DNA from: Candidatus Cloacimonadota bacterium
GTDB taxonomy: Bacteria; Cloacimonadota; Cloacimonadia; Cloacimonadales; Cloacimonadaceae
Direction of reading: 5' to 3'
Length of the DNA: 17,599 nucleotides
Assembly: GCA_016875595.1 (NCBI GenBank)
Contig: VGPI01000015.1
Span: 1-17,599, forward strand
Under the pieces are notes generated by a model, which saw only the letters and a list, made by a program, of their open reading frames with translations, had not been told where the DNA came from and made no database searches. Each line of letters begins with the position of its first letter. Positions within the stretch are counted from its first letter, which is position 1. Position numbers and translations under genes: made by a program. Of this stretch, positions 6,328 through 14,018 are shown piece after piece.

Positions 6328-8100
6328 TTACTCGCTTGTGGCATACAGCACTTCGGAGACACTGGTTAAGCCCTCGCGGATGCGTTCGATCCCAGAACGG
6401 CGCATGGACAGCATCCCGTGTTTTTCGGCGATTTCGCGGATGCGTTCTTCATCGATCTCGGTCTTGCATTTCATGATTTCAGCCCGGATCTCGGGATAGA
6501 AATAGAGCGCTTCGGCGATATTGATCCGCCCCCGGTAACCCTGATGGCATTTGGGGCAACCCACCGGTTCGTAGAGCAAACCGCTCTGAACTTCCTCACC
6601 GCCCAGTCCCAGCAGGATCGCCGCCTGCCAGTTCTCCTTGCTGATGGGACGCCGGCAGTGGACGCAGAGCTTGCGCACGAGGCGCTGGGCGATGATGATA
6701 TTGATCGAATATGCCAGCAGGAATGGTTCGATCCCCATTTTATACAGCCGGCTGATCGCACTCGGCGCATCATTGGTATGCAGGGTGGAAAGCGTCAAGT
6801 GCCCGGTATTGGCAAGCTTGACGGCGGTTTCGGCGGTTATTTTGTCGCGGATCTCACCGACCATGACCACATCGGGATCATGGCGGAGGATGGCGCGGAT
6901 TGCCTGTTCAAAGCTCAGTTTGTGACCGATTTTAAGCTGGCGGGCGCCATTGATCACATATTCCACCGGATCCTCGCAGGTGAGGACATTGATATCGGGA
7001 CTGATGATGTGGTGCAGGGCAGCCATCAGGGTCGTGCTCTTGCCGCTGCCTGTGGGTCCGGTGACGATCACGATCCCCTTGGAGGTATTGATGGACTTGA
7101 GGAATTCATTTTCCGCCTGTTCCTGAAAACCGAGCTTGCGAAAGTCCGCTATCACCTTGCGGTCGTCAATGACCCGGATGACGATGCTCTCGAAGCGGCG
7201 CTCATATTCGGCTGAGACGATGGGAAAGATAGATATACGGAAACGAATCAGGTGGTCGTCGATCAGGCGTTGGGCAAATCCGTCCTGGGCCGTATCCCGC
7301 TCAAAGCGGTCCACGCCAATGCTGCGGTCTTTGACCACCGCCGCCAGCGCTTCCGGCGGCGTGTTCTCCTGCCGGTGCCAAAGCTGCAGTTTTCCATCCA
7401 CCCGGATATACACATCAATGGTCATTTTGCCATTGGGGATGATATGGATATCGCTTGCATCCCGGCGCACCGCTTCGATCATGGCACCCTCAAAGAGGTT
7501 GACCAGCAAGCTCTTGTTGATCTCTTCATCCAATGCCTGCTCATTGAGTCCATCATCCGGACCCTCCACATCGACCACGATCTGCCCGGCTTCTTCCAGA
7601 AGCTGGAGAAATTCATTCTTCTGCGGGGCAATTTTCTGGATCAGCTCTTCAATGCTTTTCAGTTTACACCAGTAGATCTCATAACGCTTGAAGACGGTCT
7701 GAGCCGGAATTTCCTGGATGAGCTTGTCGGTGGGATCGGCCGCCAGGATCTGCAGCGTGTCGCGTTCTCCGCTCAGGATGCAATAGGGAAAGATCTTGTG
7801 ATAAAAGAGTTTCTTCTTGAAGTCCTCATTGAACTTGTTCAATAGATCACGGCATTGGGCGGTCTGTTTGCTGTCTATCGATTCCGGGTCGATCTCCAGG
7901 GAGGGAAAGGCGTACAATTGAGCCAGCGGTTCATACACGGTGTCATGAGCGATATTGAATTCCTTGATCAAGAGCCGTGCCAGCGCGCCGGGCGAGGTAT
8001 CCCCAAACTCGAACAGCTTAAGGTTAGCGCGTTCCACCAAAGCCGAATCCAGAAAGTGATTGTTGATCAGATACTTCCCAAATTTGGTCAAGCCGCTCAT
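6328..8100 (-). CDS. pilB: PilB/GspE-type assembly ATPase
   Basis: This 590-residue product is a traffic ATPase that drives subunit extraction and filament assembly at the inner membrane. The N-terminal part (about 1-160) resembles the MshEN/T2SSE N-terminal domain. After it come ASDIHI (215-220) with the Arg-rich clamp around 280-315, Walker A GPTGSGKST (348-356), an intact Asp box TCEDPVEYV (374-382), Walker B DPDVVMVGEIRD (408-419) and His box GHLTLSTLHT (433-442). The four-Cys zinc motif of GspE/PilB (Cys479, Cys482, Cys515, Cys518) distinguishes it from PilT. The GGAGGA binding site is 7 nt from the ATG, 14 bp after the platform protein stop. All key residues are intact, unlike in the PilT-like partner. 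Function is well supported; whether the machine is a pilus or a pseudopilus system cannot be read from this gene alone. Confidence 0.95.
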   Translation of the reverse strand: MSGLTKFGKYLINNHFLDSALVERANLKLFEFGDTSPGALARLLIKEFNIAHDTVYEPLAQLYAFPSLEIDPESIDSKQTAQCRDLLNKFNEDFKKKLFYHKIFPYCILSGERDTLQILAADPTDKLIQEIPAQTVFKRYEIYWCKLKSIEELIQKIAPQKNEFLQLLEEAGQIVVDVEGPDDGLNEQALDEEINKSLLVNLFEGAMIEAVRRDASDIHIIPNGKMTIDVYIRVDGKLQLWHRQENTPPEALAAVVKDRSIGVDRFERDTAQDGFAQRLIDDHLIRFRISIFPIVSAEYERRFESIVIRVIDDRKVIADFRKLGFQEQAENEFLKSINTSKGIVIVTGPTGSGKSTTLMAALHHIISPDINVLTCEDPVEYVINGARQLKIGHKLSFEQAIRAILRHDPDVVMVGEIRDKITAETAVKLANTGHLTLSTLHTNDAPSAISRLYKMGIEPFLLAYSINIIIAQRLVRKLCVHCRRPISKENWQAAILLGLGGEEVQSGLLYEPVGCPKCHQGYRGRINIAEALYFYPEIRAEIMKCKTEIDEERIREIAEKHGMLSMRRSGIERIREGLTSVSEVLYATSE

Positions 8101-8114
8101 TTCCTATTCCTCCG

Positions 8115-9449
8115 CTATTTGATCGGAGGCGATACCGTGGCTATATCTGCCGAGACCACGGTCAGCAAGGTGATGATGATGGCGATGAACAAGCCGACCA
8201 GGGTCTGGATATACTCGATCAGATTATTCATTTTGTAAGTGGTCTCCGCTTCATAATAGGTGGCGATCTGCGTTGCCGACAGCAGGATATTGCCGGTCTC
8301 CTGTCCGGTGCGCAGGCGGGTGAGCGCGGTCTTGGTAAAGACACCTGCCGCTTCCATCGCCGGCACGAATGCCATGCCCTCGCGGAGCATCAGGGGCAGA
8401 GTGACGGTCTTGATCTGTTGTTCCATCCAGGCATTGCGGCAGGCTTCGGCAGCCGTTTTGATGGTCTCGATATTGTCACCGGCGCCGGCGTAGATCGTGG
8501 CAAACACGCGAAAATAGATCTCGATGCTGGATTTGTGGATCAGATGTCCCACCAAGGGGAGCTTGATGATGTATTTATCGCGCCAGACCCTGCCTTTGGG
8601 CGTTCGCCACCATTGCCACAGACCGATGATCGGCAAAACCATCCCACCAGTGATATAATACCAGGTCGCCGACAACCAATCACTCAATTCCAGAGTGCTC
8701 TTGGTCAATGGCGGTACCGGCATTTCGTATTTGAGAAAGAGCTCTGCCGTGGCCGGAAAGATCTTGACGACATAGTAAATGACGGCAGCGACTGTCGCCA
8801 GAACCGCAAACATCGGTGAGATCAGTGCTTTCCTGACGTTCTTCTTGATCTCCTGATCCCGCTCGATAAACTTACAGGTCGCTTCAAACACATCCGCCAT
8901 GCTGCCGCTACGGGTAGCCAGACCCAGCATAAAAGCGGGAAATCTGCCAAAGACATTGCTAAAGCGCATAAAGACCTCTTTACCTTCAGCGCCTGCCTTG
9001 AGCTGATTCTCGATCTGGAGCAGCGTGTCTTTGAGCATCCGGTTGTTTTGCTCTTCTGCCAGCATGCCGAGGATCTTGCCAAAGCTCATCTTATCCTTGA
9101 GCATCGTTGTGCTCAGTTTGATGAACATCATGATGTCCTGCGCCGAGGGTTTGATCGGCAGATCGAAGAGCACCGGATTGATACGGAATGTGGTGTAACC
9201 CATTTTACGCAATGCTGTGGCCACTTCCTCCTTGGAAAAGGCGGATTGCCTGCCGCTAAAGGTCTTTTTGCCCGGAACCATCACCTTATACAGAAAGTCG
9301 CGCTTCTTTTCCATGGACTGCAAGCGCAGTTGATACTTGGTCATCAGGCTCTTGATATGGGCTTTGGCTTCACTTCTGTTACCGACCGTGAAGGTGCCCT
9401 GCACGAGCTTGCCTTGCGGGCTGATCCCTTTGAAACGGTATTCCTGCAT
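8115..9449 (-). CDS. pilC: PilC/GspF-type inner-membrane platform protein
   Basis: The product has 444 residues. The N-terminus MQEYRFKGISPQGKLVQGTF is the standard GspF opening. The first T2SSF domain (about 110-230) has FIKLSTTMLKDKMSFGKILG, ENQLKAG and GLATRSGSMADVFE, followed by two membrane helices (about 207-228 and 258-280). A second T2SSF domain (about 305-425) has YFRVFATIYAGAGDNIETIK and TGQETGNILLSA, with a final membrane helix near 418-438. The architecture is two homologous cytoplasmic helical bundles and three membrane segments. It couples the ATPase to the pilin pool. An AAAGGA site lies 8 nt upstream of the ATG. A 143-bp gap with two hairpins separates it from the pilin gene. 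Confidence 0.93.
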   Translation of the reverse strand: MQEYRFKGISPQGKLVQGTFTVGNRSEAKAHIKSLMTKYQLRLQSMEKKRDFLYKVMVPGKKTFSGRQSAFSKEEVATALRKMGYTTFRINPVLFDLPIKPSAQDIMMFIKLSTTMLKDKMSFGKILGMLAEEQNNRMLKDTLLQIENQLKAGAEGKEVFMRFSNVFGRFPAFMLGLATRSGSMADVFEATCKFIERDQEIKKNVRKALISPMFAVLATVAAVIYYVVKIFPATAELFLKYEMPVPPLTKSTLELSDWLSATWYYITGGMVLPIIGLWQWWRTPKGRVWRDKYIIKLPLVGHLIHKSSIEIYFRVFATIYAGAGDNIETIKTAAEACRNAWMEQQIKTVTLPLMLREGMAFVPAMEAAGVFTKTALTRLRTGQETGNILLSATQIATYYEAETTYKMNNLIEYIQTLVGLFIAIIITLLTVVSADIATVSPPIK

Positions 9450-9476
9450 CGCCGATATCCTTTATCACTATAATGA

Positions 9477-9565
9477 TACTGTCCAAAAACCCGAAACCCT
9501 CGAATTCTTGGACAGTAGCACCTTGTCAGATGGGTCAGGAATGGCGGCTGCTGCCATTCCTGACC
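9477..9565. promoter_or_regulatory. Two hairpins between the pilin and platform genes
   Basis: The first is a 13-bp perfect stem: 9533-9545 pairs with 9553-9565 (GTCAGGAATGGC/GCCATTCCTGAC core, 7-nt loop). The second is a 10-bp perfect stem: 9477-9486 (TACTGTCCAA) pairs with 9508-9517, with a 21-nt loop. Neither is followed by a run of T on the minus strand, so they are not standard intrinsic terminators. In the pilin mRNA they fall 28-116 nt after the stop codon, where such structures often stabilise an upstream transcript or reduce downstream expression. This would allow far more pilin than assembly protein to be made (inference). Confidence 0.55.
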
Positions 9566-9592
9566 TGCTGTGTTAATACATGGATCAGAGCA

Positions 9593-10030
9593 TTAGAATC
9601 CCGGTTGAGCCGACGTGCCGGGTACAGATGTAATTGTACCGCTGGCCAGGATAATCGTGGTGGTGATCTTGGGATACACGCCACCCTTGAGTTCCTTACC
9701 GATACCAGCGATGATCACAGTGCTGTCGGTAACGGTGGTTACTTTGAACACGCCATTCTCAGAGTTGTTGAGGAAGGTCGTGGGATTGAAGCCGATAAAG
9801 GTGGATACATTGGTTTGGGTGGGATCTACTTCGCCCTGACCTGATCCGCCCTGGGAGACGGGGGTCTTGTAAAACTTGATCACTTCTGCAGCATATTGCT
9901 GCACTTCACTGGCTATTGCGGTCTGATTCGCATTATAAGCCTGTGTCCGGAACATCGTGATGCCGACTGCGATGGCGACGCCGACAATGATTACGCTCAG
10001 TACGATCAACAGAATTTGTTGGGTTCCCAT
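9593..10030 (-). CDS. Small pilin-like major subunit candidate (145 aa)
   Basis: The N-terminus MGTQQILLIVLSVIIVGVAI is almost all hydrophobic from residue 5, followed by an amphipathic helix (about 26-60, FRTQAYNANQTAIASEVQQY) and a small Gly/Thr/Val-rich C-terminal domain. This is a type IV pilin layout: a long N-terminal helix, then a short beta domain. At most a two-residue leader (Met-Gly) is present, and position 5 of the would-be mature chain is Leu, not Glu. It is the first gene of the operon, with a strong AAGGAG binding site 9 nt upstream, a leader region of up to 280 nt and hairpins behind it, all fitting a highly expressed major subunit. I recall similar short proteins in FCB-group genomes but cannot confirm this here. 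Confidence 0.72.
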   Translation of the reverse strand: MGTQQILLIVLSVIIVGVAIAVGITMFRTQAYNANQTAIASEVQQYAAEVIKFYKTPVSQGGSGQGEVDPTQTNVSTFIGFNPTTFLNNSENGVFKVTTVTDSTVIIAGIGKELKGGVYPKITTTIILASGTITSVPGTSAQPGF

Positions 10031-10309
10031 GGTGGTAATCTCCTTTTTTTTGGTTTATTTTTGTCTCGTGATTCCGTATGGGTCTCAGTCGTTACCATCG
10101 CAAAAGCCATGCCAATTTCCAAAATCAAACGGGATCTTCTGCCCGCAATCTCATAATAGGCTGTAAAACAATGCTATAAACTTCCAATAAAAACCGGATC
10201 GACCCGCTGGTGTCACCAAGCATACACTTTTATTGTTGCAATAATGTCACAGTAATCCGGGTTATATTCTCGCGATTGATGCATTATTGTCACATATAAT
10301 ATCCAGTCA
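10031..10309 (-). promoter_or_regulatory. Pilin operon leader/promoter region with two 20-bp direct repeats
   Basis: This stretch has no gene. On the minus strand it contains TGTGACAATAATGCATCAAT (10294-10275) and TGTGACATTATTGCAACAAT (10251-10232), 17 of 20 positions identical and 43 bp apart, close to four helical turns. The spacing and position upstream of the pilin gene suggest operators for a dimeric regulator that binds direct repeats. TATTAT (minus strand, around 10155-10160) with a weak TTTATA 16 bp upstream is a possible promoter, but no strong one is visible. The AAGGAG Shine-Dalgarno sequence lies just before the pilin ATG at 10030. Confidence 0.5.
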
Positions 10310-10534
10310 GGTTCCGTCCCTGGCTTGCCGTCACCGAAGCATATACTGGAATTACATCTGTGCTACCACCATTATCAGTAGCGCCGGGGGTCAACCCAGC
10401 TTGCCGGCATCTATCAAGTCATTATCCCCCCTTAATCAAGCGTTAATTATTAACGCTTGATTAAGGGGGGATAATGACTTGATTAAGAGGGGCAAGCAGA
10501 ATGACAGGTCAGGCAAGTAAGCTGGGACGGAACC
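10310..10534. mobile_element. MITE-like 225-bp element with 11-bp terminal inverted repeats
   Basis: GGTTCCGTCCC at 10310-10320 and its exact complement GGGACGGAACC at 10524-10534 bound a noncoding block. The similarity extends inward imperfectly (GCTTGCC on the left, GGCAAG...GC on the right). Inside lies a 71-bp palindrome (separate entry). No ORF or transposase is present and no target-site duplication is clear at the ends. It sits between the alkD stop and the pilin promoter, so it could insulate the two units. The alternative is an intergenic structured region that is not mobile. Confidence 0.45.
10413..10483. repeat. 71-bp near-perfect palindrome (35-bp arms, 1-nt centre)
   Basis: Positions 10413-10447 are the exact reverse complement of 10449-10483, with a single T at 10448 as the centre (CGTTAAT T ATTAACG). 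The arms include a run of six C/G. The outer edge is followed by a second CTTGATTAAG (10478-10487), and TCAAGTCATT recurs at 10548-10557. Such a sequence can extrude as a cruciform, or in RNA fold into a long hairpin. It has no T-run behind it on either strand. It could still stop or slow transcription from alkD. Confidence 0.85.
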
Positions 10535-10570
10535 ATTGATATAGCGGTCAAGTCATTCAATTAGTATTAG

Positions 10571-11278
10571 TTATAGCAGTCCTTTGAGAAATTTCTGGCG
10601 GAGCGGATCGGCAAATTTCTCGATGGCATAGCGGAGCATGGTGCGTGGCATGCTGCGGTGATGCAGGATGAGGAATTCATATTCGGCGGTGAAATTGCGG
10701 TTGCCGGCTTCCCGCAGCATCCAGCCAACGGCTTTGTGGATCAGGTCATGGCGGTGATCGAGCAGAATTTCCGCCATCCGGAAGCAGGGCTCATAAATAT
10801 CCTGGCGGATAAACGCAAAGGTGGCGATCACGGCAATGCGCTGACGCCAGAGATGGCTGCTGTGGGCAAGCGCGGTCAATTCCTCCCAGCCATGACGCAG
10901 ACACCAGTCACCCAGGATGAGATGGGCGCTGCTGTCCACCAGATCCCAGTTGTTGACAAAGTCCATGTTGTGGCGGAAGACATCCACCCACCGCTCCTGA
11001 TCCGTCTCGCTCTTTGCCTTCTGATAACGGAGCACCAGCATCATGAGCGCGCAGAGCCGGACTTCGTGCACCGGATGCCGGATCAGAACCTGTAAATCAC
11101 TTTCATCCAGAAGTTTATGGTATTTGCGGGAAAGGGATCGCTGCTGGGGAACGGTGATGCCCCAGAACTGATCGCCTTCGCCATATTCACCTTTACCAGT
11201 CTTGAAAAAGCGCGCTGCGCCACAGGCGCGTTGCTCATCCTGGCGTGATTGCAACTCGTTCAACAATTTGTCTTTCAT
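10571..11278 (-). CDS. alkD: AlkD-type DNA alkylation repair glycosylase
   Basis: This is a HEAT-like-repeat DNA glycosylase that excises positively charged alkylated purines such as 3-methyladenine and 7-methylguanine. From the chosen start the product has 235 residues, close to Bacillus cereus AlkD. The catalytic residues of that family are in place: Trp111 and Asp115 in NNWDLVDSSAH, and Trp186 in HKAVGWMLREAG. FWGITVPQQR (38-47) also matches the family N-terminus. I chose the ATG at 11278 because GAGG lies 9 nt upstream and the protein then has family length; an in-frame ATG at 11335 would add 19 unlikely residues. It has its own predicted promoter and is divergent from the phosphorylase gene. 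It appears unrelated in function to its neighbours. Confidence 0.9.
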   Translation of the reverse strand: MKDKLLNELQSRQDEQRACGAARFFKTGKGEYGEGDQFWGITVPQQRSLSRKYHKLLDESDLQVLIRHPVHEVRLCALMMLVLRYQKAKSETDQERWVDVFRHNMDFVNNWDLVDSSAHLILGDWCLRHGWEELTALAHSSHLWRQRIAVIATFAFIRQDIYEPCFRMAEILLDHRHDLIHKAVGWMLREAGNRNFTAEYEFLILHHRSMPRTMLRYAIEKFADPLRQKFLKGLL

Positions 11279-11306
11279 CTGCATTATCCTCGGTCTCAGT
11301 TGCGGT

Positions 11307-11335
11307 ACCATATTCGGAGCCGGACATCCTGTCAA
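11307..11335 (-). promoter_or_regulatory. Predicted sigma-70-type promoter of alkD
   Basis: On the minus strand TTGACA (11335-11330) is separated by exactly 17 bp from TATGGT (11312-11307). The -35 hexamer is a perfect match and the -10 matches at four of six positions. It lies 29 bp upstream of the chosen alkD ATG, leaving a short leader. This placement also argues against the longer start at 11335, which would fall inside the -35 box. Confidence 0.5.
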
Positions 11336-11350
11336 TCCTTACTTTATGTT

Positions 11351-11381
11351 TTGGACAAGCGATGCTTATGCTACAGACAAG
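11351..11381 (+). repeat. M2 repeat copy in the alkD/phosphorylase divergent region
   Basis: TTGGACAAGC, GATGCTTATGC and TACAGAC match the M2 copy at 825-855 almost base for base (TTGGACAAGC, GGTGCTTATGC, AACAGAC). The AAGC...GCTT pair allows a short stem. The M1 partner expected behind it is missing or decayed (AAGGGGCTTGGG). It lies about 110-140 bp upstream of the phosphorylase start. Confidence 0.6.
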
Positions 11382-11458
11382 GGGCTTGGGCAACTGATGG
11401 AGATTGTGCTTGACAGGTAAATGCGCTCATCCATGCTTGGCTCGCTGTACAGAGCAAA

Positions 11459-11481
11459 CTTCCGGTGTTTTCCGCCGGAGG
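11459..11481 (+). promoter_or_regulatory. Hairpin overlapping the phosphorylase ribosome binding site
   Basis: CTTCCGGTG (11459-11467) pairs with CGCCGGAGG (11473-11481) around a 5-nt loop, a 9-bp stem with two G-U pairs in RNA. The 3' arm covers the first GGAGG of the strong binding region (GGAGGGAGGAG, 11477-11487). A second GGAGG remains free 5 nt before the ATG at 11490, so the structure could tune rather than block translation. A TTGACA at 11410-11415 may be a -35 box, but no good -10 follows. Confidence 0.35.
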
Positions 11482-11489
11482 GAGGAGAG

Positions 11490-14018
11490 ATGAACAAAGA
11501 CCTGAGCACCCTGATATCATCGCACCGCCTGAGCGTAAGCGCCCAGGAGATCGTGAACCGCTTTATCAACCACCTCAAATATACCCAGGGCAAGGATCAG
11601 TTCTCCGCCACGCCCTTGGACTGTTATCAGAGTTTTGCCAATGCCGTCAGCGATCTCATGCTGGATCGCTGGCTGCAGACGCAACCCACGGTTTATCGGA
11701 AACATGGGAAGCGGGTCTATTATCTCTCGCTGGAATACCTGATCGGCAGATCCTTGTCCAACGCCATCCTCAATCTCGATATTGGCAGGGAAGCGCAAAC
11801 GGGGCTGAAACAGATGGGTTTTGATCTGAGCGAACTGGAAGAGCTGGAATGGGATGCCGGTCTGGGCAATGGCGGTTTGGGACGGCTGGCGGCATGTTTT
11901 CTGGATTCGATGTCCACGCTGGGTATTCCGGCTTATGGTTATGGCATCCGCTATGAATATGGCATCTTCCGCCAGCATGTGCATAATAACGAACAGATCG
12001 AAACGCCGGACAACTGGCTGCGCTATGGCAGCGTGTGGGAAGTGGCGCATCCGGAACACCTCTTTCCCGTTTTCTTTGGCGGACATGTGACTGCGGACAA
12101 AAACGATGATCATCGCCCGCATGTTCACTGGCATCATAATGAGACGGTCATGGCAATGGCTTATGATTATCTGGTGCCCGGCTACCGGAATGACTATGTC
12201 AATACCCTGCGTCTGTGGTCTGCCAAGGCATCACGTGATTTTGACCTGAGATATTTCAATGAAGGAAATTATATCGACGCGGTGGCAGGCAAAAACCACT
12301 CGGAGATGATCTCCAAAGTGCTCTACCCCAAAGATGACACAATATCCGGCAAAGAACTGCGGCTCAAGCAGGAATACTTCTTTGTGTCCGCCACGCTACA
12401 GGATATCCTGCGTCGCTTTGCCAAGAAATTTGACGACCTGAGGCAATTTCCGGATCAGGCAGCGATCCAGCTCAATGATACGCATCCTGCCATTGCGGTG
12501 GCGGAACTGATGCGTCTGCTGGTGGATGTGAAACGGCTGGATTGGGCAACCGCTTGGGATATTACGCAAAATACGATGGCTTATACCAATCATACCATCC
12601 TGCCGGAAGCGCTGGAAAAATGGCGGATCGATCTGTTTGAACGGCTCCTGCCCAGGCATCTGCAGATCATCTATGAGATCAACCAGCGTTTCCTGGATCG
12701 GATCCGGCTCGATGGAGTAAGCGATAATGACACTCTGAGACGGCTTTCCATCATCGAGGAATACCCGGTGCGGAGTGTGCGCATGGCAAATCTGGCGGTT
12801 ATTGGCTCACATCAGGTGAATGGGGTGTCGGAATTGCATTCGGATCTGGTGAAGACCCGGCTGTTTCCCGAGTTTAATCACCTCTTTCCGGAACGTTTTA
12901 CCAATGTGACTAATGGCATCACACCCCGCCGGTGGTTGATGCTGGCAAATCCGGCATTGAGCGCCCTGATCAGTGAGGCGATCGGAGATGACTGGAAGAA
13001 TGATCTGAACAAACTGGAGGACTTGAGAGCGGTGGCGGGGGATGGCGCATTTCTGGACCAGTGGGCTAAGGTGAAAATGGCCAATAAGTTGCTGTTTATC
13101 AAGCACATTGCCGATTGCTATCACCACCAGATCGATCCGGATAGCATCTTCGACTTTCAAGCCAAACGCATCCATGAATATAAGCGACAATTGCTCAATG
13201 CCCTGCACATCCTGCATCTGAGCGTCAGGATCAAATCCGGCAAGGCTCACGGCATGGTTCCGCACACCTTCTTCTTCTCCGGTAAGGCAGCTCCGGGGTA
13301 TTTTGCCGCCAAACTGATCATCCGCTTGATCTGTGCCCTGGGTGAATACATTATAAAAGACAAACAACTCGCCAGGCTGATCAACGTGATATTTTTGCCG
13401 AACTACCGGGTGTCACTGGCGGAGCAGATCATGCCGGCGGCAGAACTCTCCCAGCAGATCTCCACTGCCGGAACCGAAGCGTCCGGTACCGGAAATATGA
13501 AATTTGCCCTGAATGGGGCATTGACGGTGGGAACGCTGGATGGTGCCAATATCGAGATCCGGCAGGCGGTGGGAGCGGATAACTTCTTCCTCTTTGGGAT
13601 GACTGAAGCGGAAGTGGAACACCTGAAAGCCGGTGGCTATCATCCCTATGACCTGATGCACCGGCAACCAGACCTGCAAGCGGTGTTTGATTTCATCAAT
13701 GACGACATGCTCAGTCCGATGCAACCGGCGCTGTTTCGTCCCTTGGTCGAACTGCTGCTCTATCAGGGAGATCAGTATTGTATCATTGCGGACTTTGCCG
13801 ATTATGCCCGGGTGATGAAAGAGATCGATGCCGTTTATCATGATCAGAAAACCTGGAACCGGATGTCCATCCTCAATGTAGCCGGGATGGGGAGATTCTC
13901 CTCCGATGAAGCGATCCGCCAATATGCCCGAAAAATCTGGAATGTGAGTGTCCCCGTAGGGGCGCTTTCCTTCAGCGCCCCAGCCCCAGCCAATATGCCC
14001 GAAAGATCTGGAATATAA
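11490..14018 (+). CDS. glgP: Glycogen/maltodextrin phosphorylase with repeat-altered C-terminus
   Basis: This is a PLP-dependent cytoplasmic enzyme that releases glucose-1-phosphate from alpha-1,4-glucans. From the ATG at 11490 (strong GGAGG binding site) it has 842 residues, slightly longer than E. coli GlgP. Family signatures are YYLSLEYLIGR, GNGGLGRLAACFLDSM, GYGIRYEYGIFRQ, QLNDTHPA, NGITPRRW, FQAKRIHEYKRQ and the PLP site EASGTGNMKFALNGALTVGT with Lys671. The core ends at QYARKIWN as expected. The final 23 residues (VSVPVGALSFSAPAP...) are translated hairpin repeat plus a frameshifted copy of the gene's own 3' end. If the 71-bp duplication is removed, the frame runs on as KIWNISVLTRQPK to a TGA at 14042. 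The catalytic residues are untouched, so the enzyme is probably active. GlgP and MalP types are hard to tell apart here. Confidence 0.95.
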   Translation: MNKDLSTLISSHRLSVSAQEIVNRFINHLKYTQGKDQFSATPLDCYQSFANAVSDLMLDRWLQTQPTVYRKHGKRVYYLSLEYLIGRSLSNAILNLDIGREAQTGLKQMGFDLSELEELEWDAGLGNGGLGRLAACFLDSMSTLGIPAYGYGIRYEYGIFRQHVHNNEQIETPDNWLRYGSVWEVAHPEHLFPVFFGGHVTADKNDDHRPHVHWHHNETVMAMAYDYLVPGYRNDYVNTLRLWSAKASRDFDLRYFNEGNYIDAVAGKNHSEMISKVLYPKDDTISGKELRLKQEYFFVSATLQDILRRFAKKFDDLRQFPDQAAIQLNDTHPAIAVAELMRLLVDVKRLDWATAWDITQNTMAYTNHTILPEALEKWRIDLFERLLPRHLQIIYEINQRFLDRIRLDGVSDNDTLRRLSIIEEYPVRSVRMANLAVIGSHQVNGVSELHSDLVKTRLFPEFNHLFPERFTNVTNGITPRRWLMLANPALSALISEAIGDDWKNDLNKLEDLRAVAGDGAFLDQWAKVKMANKLLFIKHIADCYHHQIDPDSIFDFQAKRIHEYKRQLLNALHILHLSVRIKSGKAHGMVPHTFFFSGKAAPGYFAAKLIIRLICALGEYIIKDKQLARLINVIFLPNYRVSLAEQIMPAAELSQQISTAGTEASGTGNMKFALNGALTVGTLDGANIEIRQAVGADNFFLFGMTEAEVEHLKAGGYHPYDLMHRQPDLQAVFDFINDDMLSPMQPALFRPLVELLLYQGDQYCIIADFADYARVMKEIDAVYHDQKTWNRMSILNVAGMGRFSSDEAIRQYARKIWNVSVPVGALSFSAPAPANMPERSGI

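Noticed and set aside
6418..7215. Plus-strand open frame (265 codons) opposite the assembly ATPase
   Set aside because: It lies opposite the Walker and zinc motifs of the ATPase and shows no motif or ribosome binding site of its own.
9533..9565. Intrinsic terminator of the pilin gene
   Set aside because: The stem is strong, but no T-run follows on the minus strand, so it is listed as a regulatory hairpin only.
10232..10251. Possible sigma-54 promoter (TGTGAC...TTGCA) upstream of the pilin gene
   Set aside because: It lacks the GG at -24, and the spacing to GC is not the required 10 nt.
10310..10534. Insertion sequence
   Set aside because: There is no transposase frame and no convincing target-site duplication at the ends, so at most a non-autonomous element can be claimed.
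11421..11489. Upstream start for the phosphorylase at 11421
   Set aside because: The extra 23 residues have no family match and would be translated through the hairpin and ribosome binding site of the ATG at 11490.
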